Source: an uncultured Polaribacter sp. (GTDB taxonomy: Bacteria > Bacteroidota > Bacteroidia > Flavobacteriales > Flavobacteriaceae). From it: DNA of 64,000 nucleotides. Positions within the stretch are counted from its first letter, which is position 1. Every line of letters starts with the position of its first letter. The stretch is from the NCBI RefSeq assembly GCF_947501385.1, contig NZ_CANMVP010000022.1, positions 1-64,000 of the forward strand. The letters are read 5' to 3'. Shown here in pieces: positions 36,262-44,643 of the stretch. The notes under the pieces are model-generated. The model made no database searches. It worked only from the letters and a program-made list of their open reading frames with translations, and had not been told where the DNA came from. The position numbers and the translations under genes are program-made.

Positions 36262-36288
36262 ATTTTTAATAAAATGTATTAAAAAAAA

Positions 36289-39012
36289 TTATTTCAATGA
36301 ATTCAAACTCCCAATAATCGTTTCAATCTTCGCCAAAGTATCTGCTTCTTTTTTACGCTCTAATGCTAATACTTTTTCTGGGGCATTAGATACAAAACGC
36401 TCATTAGATAATTTCTTTTGAATACCAACTAAAAAACCTTGCGCTCTTAAAAGCTCTCCAGATAATTGCTCAATTTCTGCTTCAACATCTATATCTTCAA
36501 TAGAAATTGGTACAAAATATTCATTTGATTTTACTCGAAATGATGCACCTTCTACTTTTTCTGAAACAATTTTTATTGTTGATGTATTTGTTAATTTTTG
36601 AATAACTGAATCAAATTCTTTTAAGCTTTTATCATTGTCAATTACAAATAATTCTACTTCGTCTTTAAAAGAGATGTTTTTATCTTTTCGAATGGTTCTA
36701 ATTCCTGAAACTACACCTGTTGCAACTTCAAAATTTGATATAATTTTTGAATCAAATGCTGTAATTGCTGGATATTTCGCAATAATTAAAGCTTCTTCGG
36801 GAGTTCTATCTGCTATATATTGCCAAATTTCTTCGGTTAAAAATGGCATAAATGGATGTAGCACTTTTAAATTATTTTCTAAAACTTCTAAAACAGCGTC
36901 AAATGTCTTTTTATCAATGGGCTGTTGATATGCAGGTTTTACAATTTCTAATAACCATGAAGAAAAATCGTCATTGATCAATTTATAGATGGCCATTAAA
37001 GCATCAGATAAACGGTATTTAGAAAAATGATCTTCTATTTCTGCCAACGTTTTTTGAAACTTCGCTGCATACCATTCTAAACCTATTTTTGCTGTTGCTG
37101 GCTGCTCTAAAGTAGCATCAACTTCCCAACCTTTTATCAAACGGAAAGCATTCCAAATTTTATTTGCAAATCCTTTTCCTTGCTGGCATAAATCTTCGTC
37201 AAACATTAAATCGTTTCCAGCAGCAGAACTTAGCAATAATCCTACTCTTACGCCATCTGCACCATATGCTTCAATGAGTTTTAATGCGTCTGGAGAATTT
37301 CCTAAAGATTTAGACATTTTACGTCTTTGCTTGTCTCTAACCAAACCTGTTAAATACACATTCTGAAATGGTTTTTCACCTTTGTATTCATAGCCAGCAA
37401 TAATCATTCTAGCCACCCAAAAGAATAAAATATCGGGTCCTGTTACCAAATCATTGGTTGGGTAATAGTATTTAATTTCTTCGTTTTCTGGATTTCTTAT
37501 GCCGTCAAAAACAGACATTGGCCATAACCAAGAGGAAAACCAGGTATCAAGTGCATCTTCATCTTGACGTAAATCTTCTATTTTGAATTCGGCTAATTTA
37601 GATTTAAAATTCGCTTTTTCTTTTAAAATTTCAAAAGCGGCTTCTCTACTCTCTGCAACCACAAAGTCTTCTTTTCCGTCTCCGTAGAAATACGCAGGAA
37701 TTTGCTGTCCCCACCAAAGTTGACGGGAAATGTTCCAATCGCGAATGTTTCCTAACCAATGACGATAGGTATTTTCAAATTTCTTTGGATACAAGTTGAT
37801 TTCTGGATTGTCTCCTAAAACAGCTTCCATAGCAGGTTTTACCAAATCTTCCATCTTTAAAAACCATTGATCTGACAATTTGGGTTCTATCACAGCTTTG
37901 GTTCTTTCTGAAGTTCCTACTTTATTGGTATGAACTTCCGTTTTTACTAAAAAGCCTTTTTCTTCTAGTTCTTTGGAAATTTCTTTACGAACTACAAACC
38001 TGTCTTTTCCTTGATAATGCAATCCGAAGGAATTTAAAGAAGCATCATCATTAAAAATATCGATGACTTCTAATTTGTGCTTGTCTCCTAAGTTTTTATC
38101 ATTTTCATCATGTGCTGGTGTAACTTTTAAACAACCTGTACCAAATTCAACATCTACATATGCATCTTCAATAATTGGAATAATTCTTCCACAAAGTGGC
38201 ACAATAGCTTTCCTTCCTTTTAAATGCATAAAACGGGCATCATTTGGATTGATACAAATGGCTGTATCCCCAAAAATAGTTTCTGGTCTTGTGGTGGCTA
38301 TCGTTAAAAACTCAGCCTCCCCTAATCCCTCCGAAGGAGGGGAACTCTCACTGTTATGCTGAACGTCTTCCTCAATTCCCCCTTCGGGGGTTAGGGGGCT
38401 TATTTTGTATTTTAAATAGTATAAATTCCCTTGTCTTTCTTCATGAATTACCTCTTCATCAGACAATGTTGTTTTTGCTTCAGGATCCCAATTTACCATT
38501 CTGTAACCTCGATAAATTAAACCTTTGTTATATAAATCAACAAAAACCTTAATCACAGATTCAGACATTTCTGGATCCATGGTAAAAGCAGTTCGTTCCC
38601 AATCACAAGAGGCGCCTAACTTTTTTAATTGCTCTAAAATTTTTCCTCCATATTCATCTTTCCAGTCAAAAGCGTGTTGTAAAAATTCTTCTCTTGTCAA
38701 GTCGTTTTTACTAATTCCCTGCTCTTTTAACTTTGCCACAACTTTTGCTTCTGTAGCAATAGATGCATGATCTGTTCCTGGAACCCAACAGGCATTTTTA
38801 CCCAACAAACGTGCACGCCTAATTAGTACATCTTGAATGGTATTATTCAACATGTGCCCCATGTGTAATACTCCTGTTACATTTGGTGGTGGAATTACAA
38901 TTGTATAGGGCTCTCTTTCATCTGGTGTTGAATGAAAATAATTATGTTGAATCCAATAGTCATACCATTTGTCTTCTACTTTGCTTGCATCATATTTAGA
39001 TGGAATTGTCAT
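36289..39012 (-). CDS. valS: Valyl-tRNA synthetase with an in-frame repeat insertion
   Basis: Class I aminoacyl-tRNA synthetase that charges tRNA-Val. I take the start at 39012 (MTIPSKYDASKVEDKWYDYW). The frame is open to 39045, but a promoter box (39043-39050) covers that upstream start. The HIGH-like motif is HMGH, KMSKS is present as RKMSKSLGN, and the C-terminal valine-specific coiled-coil arm ends the protein (QLSGELLRAQGFLVGIQKKLSN). An extra 29-residue segment, SPLTPEGG to SEGLGEA, lies between YYLKYKI and EFLTIATTRPET at the start of the editing domain. It is encoded by a palindromic repeat described separately. Confidence 0.97.
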   Translation of the reverse strand: MTIPSKYDASKVEDKWYDYWIQHNYFHSTPDEREPYTIVIPPPNVTGVLHMGHMLNNTIQDVLIRRARLLGKNACWVPGTDHASIATEAKVVAKLKEQGISKNDLTREEFLQHAFDWKDEYGGKILEQLKKLGASCDWERTAFTMDPEMSESVIKVFVDLYNKGLIYRGYRMVNWDPEAKTTLSDEEVIHEERQGNLYYLKYKISPLTPEGGIEEDVQHNSESSPPSEGLGEAEFLTIATTRPETIFGDTAICINPNDARFMHLKGRKAIVPLCGRIIPIIEDAYVDVEFGTGCLKVTPAHDENDKNLGDKHKLEVIDIFNDDASLNSFGLHYQGKDRFVVRKEISKELEEKGFLVKTEVHTNKVGTSERTKAVIEPKLSDQWFLKMEDLVKPAMEAVLGDNPEINLYPKKFENTYRHWLGNIRDWNISRQLWWGQQIPAYFYGDGKEDFVVAESREAAFEILKEKANFKSKLAEFKIEDLRQDEDALDTWFSSWLWPMSVFDGIRNPENEEIKYYYPTNDLVTGPDILFFWVARMIIAGYEYKGEKPFQNVYLTGLVRDKQRRKMSKSLGNSPDALKLIEAYGADGVRVGLLLSSAAGNDLMFDEDLCQQGKGFANKIWNAFRLIKGWEVDATLEQPATAKIGLEWYAAKFQKTLAEIEDHFSKYRLSDALMAIYKLINDDFSSWLLEIVKPAYQQPIDKKTFDAVLEVLENNLKVLHPFMPFLTEEIWQYIADRTPEEALIIAKYPAITAFDSKIISNFEVATGVVSGIRTIRKDKNISFKDEVELFVIDNDKSLKEFDSVIQKLTNTSTIKIVSEKVEGASFRVKSNEYFVPISIEDIDVEAEIEQLSGELLRAQGFLVGIQKKLSNERFVSNAPEKVLALERKKEADTLAKIETIIGSLNSLK
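38314..38400. repeat. Palindromic repeat inserted in frame in valS
   Basis: An 87-bp segment (29 codons) whose two ends are inverted copies of one unit. The left arm (38314-38344) starts AGCCTCCCCTAATCCCTCCG, and the reverse complement of the right arm (about 38376-38400) starts AGCCCCCTAACCCCCGAAGG. Both have a GAAGG-type core. The centre carries TTATGCTGAAC. The GC-rich composition is unlike the surrounding gene. The length is a multiple of three and contains no stop in the valS frame. It looks like a mobile palindromic element tolerated within a protein. Confidence 0.85.
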
Positions 39013-39042
39013 ACTTTGGAATAGTTTTTGAAATATCGTTCG

Positions 39043-39050
39043 CAAAAATA
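39043..39050 (-). promoter_or_regulatory. Candidate -7 box of valS
   Basis: The minus strand reads TATTTTTG, 30 bp before the ATG at 39012. It covers the more upstream ATG at 39045 and so argues for the shorter protein. Confidence 0.5.
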
Positions 39051-39136
39051 CAAAACTCTAATTTGTAGAAGAAAATTAGTCGTTGATTTTTTAAAACAAA
39101 TTATTAGTCTTAATTTTACATTCTAAAATATTAGTT

Positions 39137-39541
39137 ATGAAAGCTTTCGGATCATTTTTAGTTATTTTTTTAATTACTTTTTCTTTACATGCACAAGAAT
39201 TTAAATTTGAAAAAGAAACCATCGATTATGGAAAAATAGTAAAAGGTTCTAATGGTGAACGAACTTTTGTTTTTACAAATATTGGTGATGCACCTTTGAT
39301 TATTAAAAACATACAATCTTCTTGTGGGTGTACAGTACCAGAAAAACCAGAAAAACCAATTATGCCTGGTGAAAAAGGAGAAATAAAGGTTTCTTATGAC
39401 ACCAAAAGACCAGGAGGCTTTTCTAAACAAATTACTATTTTTTCGAACGCAAAAACACCTAGAAAAGCATTAAAGATTAAAGGTTTTATTTCCAATAGTA
39501 TTTCTTTGGAAAAAGAAAAAAGCATGCTTTCCGATAGTTAA
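39137..39541 (+). CDS. DUF1573 exported protein
   Basis: A 134-residue protein with signal peptide MKAFGSFLVIFLITFSLHAQ and one DUF1573 Ig-like domain: FEKETIDYGKIVKGSNGERTF, FTNIGDAPLIIKNIQSSCGCT and PGEKGEIKVSYDTKRPGGFSK. These small periplasmic beta-sandwich proteins are very common in Bacteroidetes and resemble the ASPM-SPD-2-Hydin family. Their role is unknown. The CGC motif is conserved in the family. It converges with the PDZ-protease gene, with stop codons overlapping by about 4 bp. Confidence 0.9.
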   Translation: MKAFGSFLVIFLITFSLHAQEFKFEKETIDYGKIVKGSNGERTFVFTNIGDAPLIIKNIQSSCGCTVPEKPEKPIMPGEKGEIKVSYDTKRPGGFSKQITIFSNAKTPRKALKIKGFISNSISLEKEKSMLSDS

Positions 39542-40878
39542 ATTTTCTTTTCTAAGCGAAACTGAAAAGTCTTAGAGATACCTTCTCTTAATATTGAGAA
39601 CCTTATTCTATTATTTTCTTTTTCTTGAAGTTTATGTATAATATCGTTTAAACTATACGAATGCGCAGGTTTTCGGTTTATGCTTATAATTACATCTCCT
39701 GCTTTTAAGCCTGCTCTATCTCCAGCCGAATTTTTAACGACTGCTTTAATTATATAAGAGGGTTTAAATTTATAGGAAAAATTTGTAACAAAAGAAATTG
39801 TATTATTACTATCTACTTGGTTGTTGTAAGAATCTCTAGAGATCTTGGTAACTTCTTCCTTTACCAATTTCTTGCCATTATAAATAATATCTAAACCGCT
39901 CATATTGTAATTAAAACCTTTTTTAAAAGAACCATTTTTTTTAAGCATAATTTGCCTATTTGAGTAATCTAACCAAACGATAAATCTTTTTAAAACATTA
40001 CCTCCTATACTCCCATTTCTATCTTTAAATTTTCTCGCATTTACAGTAGATGTTGTGTCTAAAAAAGAAACTGTTGGATGCTCAATTTCAAAATTTCCTA
40101 ATTTTAACTTAGGAATTCTACTTCTGTTCCCATAAATGGGCCCACTTAATCCTTCTCCTAAAATATCATTAAAATATCTTATAGGAGTTTGTATTTCTTC
40201 TTTAGAATCTTCGAAAAGCCAAATAGCATCACTTCCGCCAGAATCTACTAGCATTTTTACTTTTGTTAATTTATTACCAATAGTGTCTAACTGTACATTT
40301 ATAGTTACAAATGGCTTTTTTCGATAAAACTGAATGGGTAAAACCTCGCATTTCCTACATTTTTTATACGTATATTTTGCAAGATTATAAAAATCTATTT
40401 TTTTTCGCTTATAATTAATTTTAACTATAAAATTTTTAAACAGATTATAACCAATAATTCCGTGAATTGTGGTTCCCATTCTACTAGATAAATCAAAGAA
40501 ATCTTTTAGAATTACATAAACAGATTCATTATAGCCCACCAAGCCATTTATTTTCATTTTATTATTTTTAGATAGAATGGCATCTACAGGTTCGCCATCT
40601 CCAAGACCTCTTAAAAATATTTTTTCAGGATTTAGAAGACCAATACTATCATTTTCAGAAAGATTAAAAATAATTGTTTTGCTTACACCAGTATCTAAAA
40701 TAAAAGATAATTTTCGACCATTAATTTCAACTGGTATTACAATTAAGTTATTTATCAACTTAAAAGAAAGTCTTTGTTTTATCTTAGATTTATCTTGAAA
40801 ACGAAATCCGTTTTGAGAATGTATATTTGCTATTATGCAAAAAAACAGTATTAAAAAGAGGTGTTTTTTTATATTCAA
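39538..40878 (-). CDS. Exported aspartyl protease with PDZ domain
   Basis: A 446-residue protein with signal peptide MNIKKHLFLILFFCIIANIHSQ. Two retropepsin-like lobes are visible, the first with the catalytic FILDTGVSKT and the second with MLVDSGGSDAIW, so one chain may form the whole active site. A CxxC (CRKC) lies between them. The C-terminal PDZ domain has IKAVVKNSAGDRAGLKAGDV and INRKPAHSYSLNDI. It is likely a periplasmic or surface protease whose PDZ domain binds peptide ends. Its substrate is unknown. The gene is monocistronic and convergent with the DUF1573 gene. Confidence 0.9.
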   Translation of the reverse strand: MNIKKHLFLILFFCIIANIHSQNGFRFQDKSKIKQRLSFKLINNLIVIPVEINGRKLSFILDTGVSKTIIFNLSENDSIGLLNPEKIFLRGLGDGEPVDAILSKNNKMKINGLVGYNESVYVILKDFFDLSSRMGTTIHGIIGYNLFKNFIVKINYKRKKIDFYNLAKYTYKKCRKCEVLPIQFYRKKPFVTINVQLDTIGNKLTKVKMLVDSGGSDAIWLFEDSKEEIQTPIRYFNDILGEGLSGPIYGNRSRIPKLKLGNFEIEHPTVSFLDTTSTVNARKFKDRNGSIGGNVLKRFIVWLDYSNRQIMLKKNGSFKKGFNYNMSGLDIIYNGKKLVKEEVTKISRDSYNNQVDSNNTISFVTNFSYKFKPSYIIKAVVKNSAGDRAGLKAGDVIISINRKPAHSYSLNDIIHKLQEKENNRIRFSILREGISKTFQFRLEKKI

Positions 40879-41032
40879 GTGTGTATATTTTCTGTTATTT
40901 ATAAAAATACAATATATGATTTTTAAAAATTAGCTTTTAGGAAAAATTTAACCTTTAAACTTTCAATAATAAAATGCATCATATAAAATATATTTTGCAA
41001 ATTTGCATAGATAAATTTTAGAAAAAAATAAT

Positions 41033-42223
41033 ATGCCTTCAATATCTAGAAAAGGAATACAAATGCCAGAATCTCCAATTAGAAAATTGGTGCCATATGC
41101 AGAAGATGCTAAAAAAAGAGGAGTGAAAGTTTTTCATTTAAATATCGGTCAGCCAGATATTAAAACGCCACAAGTAGCCTTAGATGCGGTTAAAAACAAT
41201 ACCATAGAAACACTTTCTTATGCACGTTCTGAAGGTTCTGAAGCATATAGAACCAAATTGGCAAAATATTACGTAAACAATAACATTCCTGTAATCGCAG
41301 ATAATATTGTAGTAACTACAGGTGGTTCTGAAGCGTTGCTTTTTACAATTGGTAGTATTACAGATCCTGGTGATGAAATTATAATTCCAGAACCTTTTTA
41401 TGCAAACTACAATGGTTTCTCTACGGCTTCTGGTGTAAAAGTGGTTCCTGTAATTTCTAAGATTGAAGACAATTTTGCCTTACCAAAAATTGAAGATTTT
41501 GAAAATTTAATCACCTCTAAAACCAAAGCAATTTTAATATGTAACCCTGGAAATCCAACGGGTTATTTATATTCTGAAGAAGAAATTGAAAAATTAAAAA
41601 AGATTGTTCTAAAACACGATTTATTTTTAATTGCAGATGAAGTTTATAGAGAATTTGCGTATGATGGCTTAAAACACACCTCTGTTTTATCTTTAGAAGG
41701 TTTAGAAGAAAATGCTATTGTTATCGATTCCGTTTCTAAACGTTACAGTATGTGTGGCGCTAGAATTGGTTGTATTGTTTCTAAAAATAATAATTTTATA
41801 AAAACAGCTATTAAATTTGCACAAGCAAGATTAAGTCCACCAACCTATGCCTTAATTGCTAGTGAAGCTGCTTTAGATACGCCACAATCTTATTTCGATG
41901 ATGTTATTAAAGAGTATGTGGCTAGAAGAAATACGTTGATTAGCGAGTTAAAAAAAATAGATGGTGTAAAAGTTGCGAATCCGAAAGGTGCTTTTTACTG
42001 CGTAGCAGAATTGCCAGTTAAAGATTCAGATAATTTTGCACAGTGGATGTTAGAAAGTTTCGCTCACAACAACGAAACGGTCATGGTTGCTCCCGCTAGC
42101 GGATTTTACTCGACGCCAGGTGAAGGTAAAAATCAAGTAAGAATTGCGTATGTTTTAAATAAAAATGATTTAAAACGTTCTGTAGCAATTTTAGCAGCAG
42201 CTTTAAAACAATACCCTAATTAG
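41033..42223 (+). CDS. PLP-dependent aminotransferase (class I/II)
   Basis: A 396-residue fold-type I aminotransferase of the AspC-like group. Substrate-binding and PLP residues are visible: NIGQPDIKTP at the N-terminus, TGGSEALLFT, CNPGNPTGYLYSEEE, ADEVYREFAYDG, and the PLP lysine in IDSVSKRYSMCGARIG. The C-terminal arginine in NQVRIAYVL would bind the alpha-carboxylate. Aspartate or aromatic amino acids are likely substrates, but the sequence cannot choose. The next gene, murB, starts immediately after the stop codon, so both form one operon. Confidence 0.93.
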   Translation: MPSISRKGIQMPESPIRKLVPYAEDAKKRGVKVFHLNIGQPDIKTPQVALDAVKNNTIETLSYARSEGSEAYRTKLAKYYVNNNIPVIADNIVVTTGGSEALLFTIGSITDPGDEIIIPEPFYANYNGFSTASGVKVVPVISKIEDNFALPKIEDFENLITSKTKAILICNPGNPTGYLYSEEEIEKLKKIVLKHDLFLIADEVYREFAYDGLKHTSVLSLEGLEENAIVIDSVSKRYSMCGARIGCIVSKNNNFIKTAIKFAQARLSPPTYALIASEAALDTPQSYFDDVIKEYVARRNTLISELKKIDGVKVANPKGAFYCVAELPVKDSDNFAQWMLESFAHNNETVMVAPASGFYSTPGEGKNQVRIAYVLNKNDLKRSVAILAAALKQYPN

Positions 42224-43234
42224 TTGACTATTCAACAAAACATATCATTAAAAAACTACAATACGTTTGGTATTTCTGTAAATGCCAAACGCTTTGTTGC
42301 TGTTACTTCTGTTTACGAACTACAACAACTTTTAAAAGTAGAAAAAGACTTGTTTTTGCTTTCTGGTGGAAGTAATATGTTATTGACAAAAAATATTGAA
42401 AAATTGGTGGTTCACTTAGATATCAAAGGAATTTCAATTGATAGAGAAGATGCTAATTTTGCTTATTTAACAGTAAATGCTGGCGAAGATTGGCACGAAT
42501 TTGTGTTGTATTGTATTTCTCAAAATTATGGCGGAATTGAAAATTTATCTCTAATCCCTGGCAATGTTGGCACTTGTCCTATCCAAAATATTGGCGCTTA
42601 TGGCGTTGAAGTAAAAGATACCATTACCAAAGTGGAAGGTCTGGATATTGAAACCGAACAATTGATGTCTTTTTCTAATGAAGCGTGTAACTTCGGATAT
42701 CGAAATTCTATTTTTAAAAATTCACACAAAGGAAAAATTATTTTAACTTCTGTTGGTTTTAAATTGACAAAAAAAGACCACAAATTAAATACTACTTACG
42801 GAGCAATTGAAACTGAATTAACTTCAAAAAACATTCAAAAACCAAGTTTAAAAGATGTTTCTGATGCAGTTATTGCCATCAGAAAATCGAAACTTCCAGA
42901 TCCAAAAGAAATAGGAAATAGTGGTAGCTTTTTTAAGAACCCAGTAATTTCTGAAACTCAATTTTTAGAGCTTCAGAAAGAATTTCCAAAGATACCAAGC
43001 TATAAAATTTCTGATACTGAAATAAAAGTACCTGCAGGTTGGCTGATAGAGCAAAGTGGTTTTAAAGGAAAAAGGTTTGGCGATGCTGGCGTGCATGAAA
43101 AACAAGCGCTGGTTCTTGTAAATTACGGAAATGCTTCTGGTGAAGAAATTTATCAATTGGCACAAAAAATTCAAAAAACAGTTTTCAATAAATTTGGTAT
43201 TTCTTTGGAAATTGAAGTGAATATAATTCAATAA
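42224..43234 (+). CDS. murB: UDP-N-acetylmuramate dehydrogenase
   Basis: FAD enzyme that reduces UDP-GlcNAc-enolpyruvate to UDP-MurNAc with NADPH in peptidoglycan synthesis. The 336-residue length is normal. Motifs: NTFGISVNAKRF at the N-terminus, the FAD segment LLSGGSNMLLT, GIENLSLIPGNVGTCPIQNIGAYG, the catalytic serine region GNSGSFFKNPV, and the C-terminal domain ending HEKQALVLVNYGNASG. The start is a TTG that directly follows the stop of the upstream aminotransferase. No ATG is better placed. Confidence 0.96.
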   Translation: MTIQQNISLKNYNTFGISVNAKRFVAVTSVYELQQLLKVEKDLFLLSGGSNMLLTKNIEKLVVHLDIKGISIDREDANFAYLTVNAGEDWHEFVLYCISQNYGGIENLSLIPGNVGTCPIQNIGAYGVEVKDTITKVEGLDIETEQLMSFSNEACNFGYRNSIFKNSHKGKIILTSVGFKLTKKDHKLNTTYGAIETELTSKNIQKPSLKDVSDAVIAIRKSKLPDPKEIGNSGSFFKNPVISETQFLELQKEFPKIPSYKISDTEIKVPAGWLIEQSGFKGKRFGDAGVHEKQALVLVNYGNASGEEIYQLAQKIQKTVFNKFGISLEIEVNIIQ

Positions 43235-43235
43235 A

Positions 43236-43261
43236 AAAGCCTCATCAAAATAAATGATGAG
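43236..43261 (-). terminator. Intrinsic terminator of the SCO gene
   Basis: CTCATCA (43241-43247) and TGATGAG (43255-43261) pair around a 7-nt loop. On the minus strand the stem is followed by GC and a T run. It lies 28 bp past the SCO stop codon and is convergent with murB. Confidence 0.8.
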
Positions 43262-43289
43262 ACTTCTCAAAACCAACCCCAAATTTTAT

Positions 43290-43937
43290 TTATTCTTTTT
43301 TTAATGTTTTAATATCTGCAATTAACTGCAACACAGAGATTTTATTTAAGCCATTATAAATACCTCTAATGTGTTTGTTTTTATCTATTAAAATAAAATT
43401 TTCTGTATGAAGAAAATCATCTAAACTTTTTGGTTCTCCTAAATTTTCTTCTACAAAATAAGCGTTTCTACCTAAATCATAAATTTCTTTTTTATCAGCA
43501 GTAACTAAATGCCAATTCTTTAGAATATTTTTATCTAAAGCATATTTTTTAAGTTGGGCAACAGAATCTATTGTAGGTGTAACTGAATGTGAAAGCAATA
43601 AAACTTCATCGTCATTTATAAATGCTTGCTGAACCAAATCCATATTCGTGGTCATTTTTGGGCAAATTCCAGGGCAAGTTGTAAAGAAAAAATCAGTTAC
43701 GTAAATTTTATTCTCAAAAGTTTTATGAGAAATTGTTTCACCATTTTGATTTGTTAAATTAAAATCTGGTATTTTATGGAATGACTTGAGTTTATCATTT
43801 TTTGGAGCAATCCAATGTGGTGTAAAACTAGCTTCGTTATAAAAAGGAAGCACATCTACTCTACTTTCATTTTTTTGCGATTCTTTACATGCAATCCAAC
43901 TCATTACTGATAAGAAAAGGATCATTTTATTTTTCAT
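43290..43937 (-). CDS. SCO1/SenC family copper-binding protein
   Basis: A 215-residue exported thioredoxin-fold protein. The N-terminal signal is hydrophobic (MKNKMILFLSVMSWIAC), possibly with a lipid-anchored cysteine. The copper-binding CxxxC is present in FFFTTCPGICPKM, and the third ligand histidine is likely the one in FLHTENFILIDK. SCO proteins deliver copper to cytochrome oxidase Cu-A or act in thiol redox. The start overlaps the end of the upstream YwqK-like gene by 11 bp, so the two are translationally linked. Confidence 0.93.
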   Translation of the reverse strand: MKNKMILFLSVMSWIACKESQKNESRVDVLPFYNEASFTPHWIAPKNDKLKSFHKIPDFNLTNQNGETISHKTFENKIYVTDFFFTTCPGICPKMTTNMDLVQQAFINDDEVLLLSHSVTPTIDSVAQLKKYALDKNILKNWHLVTADKKEIYDLGRNAYFVEENLGEPKSLDDFLHTENFILIDKNKHIRGIYNGLNKISVLQLIADIKTLKKE

Positions 43938-44547
43938 ATTTTATATTTTCATCTTCCAAACCATAACAAAGAGCTGTCTTTTTAAGTCCAAAAATTCTAC
44001 CTTCTTTGGCTTCGTAATTGGCATATAAAGCGCCATTTTTTCTATATGCTTGTTGTAATCCTTCTTCCTTTCCTTGGCTTAAATTCAGTTTTTTATAAAA
44101 TTCTCCAGTAGCATACCATTTCTTTTGCTCTCCGTGAGCTTTCCCTTCTCTATAATTTAATTGTGCAATTAAATTGTGTGAAGGGTCTGAAGACCATATT
44201 TTTTTTTCTCCATGTAATTTCCCTTGATGATAATTGGTTACATTTTTTAAATGACCATCTGAAAACCATTGAATAGCTTTGTTTTGTTTTTTTCCGTTTA
44301 AGATTCCGAATTTTTCTTTTAATGAATCTTCTTTATAGTAACTCAAAGCAAAGCCTGAAAAGGGTTCATTATTTAGAGTCCATAATGATATTTTATGATT
44401 GTATTTTAAAGCAGATTTTAAAATTTCTACTTTTGGTACTTCAAAAGTTTTCTCAATTTTATTACTGTGAGATAACTTCTCGGTTTGTTTGTTACAACTT
44501 ATAAATAGAACGGTTAAAAACAATAATGTCCAAAATTTTAGTTTCAT
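43927..44547 (-). CDS. YwqK/MORN-repeat lipoprotein
   Basis: A 206-residue lipoprotein. The signal MKLKFWTLLFLTVLFISC ends in a lipobox cysteine. The mature part contains repeats of the MORN-variant type (LNGKKQNKAIQWFSDGHLKNV, NYREGKAHGEQKKWYATGEF and SQGKEEGLQQAYRKNGALY), which are named after YwqK antitoxin-like proteins but usually mark surface or structural proteins. No toxin is adjacent, so a toxin-antitoxin role is not supported. It is followed by the SCO gene with overlapping frames. Confidence 0.85.
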   Translation of the reverse strand: MKLKFWTLLFLTVLFISCNKQTEKLSHSNKIEKTFEVPKVEILKSALKYNHKISLWTLNNEPFSGFALSYYKEDSLKEKFGILNGKKQNKAIQWFSDGHLKNVTNYHQGKLHGEKKIWSSDPSHNLIAQLNYREGKAHGEQKKWYATGEFYKKLNLSQGKEEGLQQAYRKNGALYANYEAKEGRIFGLKKTALCYGLEDENIKYEK

Positions 44548-44579
44548 CTTAAATGTTTTAGCTCTTTAACTCGTTTTTA

Positions 44580-44614
44580 GAAAAAACCACTTAAATTAAA
44601 AAAATAAAAGTGGT
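44580..44614 (-). terminator. Intrinsic terminator of the YHYH gene
   Basis: ACCACTT (44586-44592) pairs with AAGTGGT (44608-44614) and the minus strand then has a run of T residues. It separates the YHYH gene from the YwqK-SCO unit. Confidence 0.65.
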
Positions 44615-44643
44615 AATTTCCTTTATGCTATGTTTTGTTTATG

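Noticed and set aside
38289..38552. Plus-strand open frame of 87 aa opposite valS
   Set aside because: It lies on the antisense strand of valS and is created by the GC-rich repeat insertion. No start signal or family match is seen.
40996..41007. 12-bp palindrome TGCAAATTTGCA before the aminotransferase gene
   Set aside because: AT-rich and short. It could be chance, and no regulator is nearby to support an operator.
43927..44547. Toxin-antitoxin role for the YwqK-like protein
   Set aside because: The family name suggests it, but the protein is an exported lipoprotein, no toxin gene is adjacent and its neighbour is a SCO protein.
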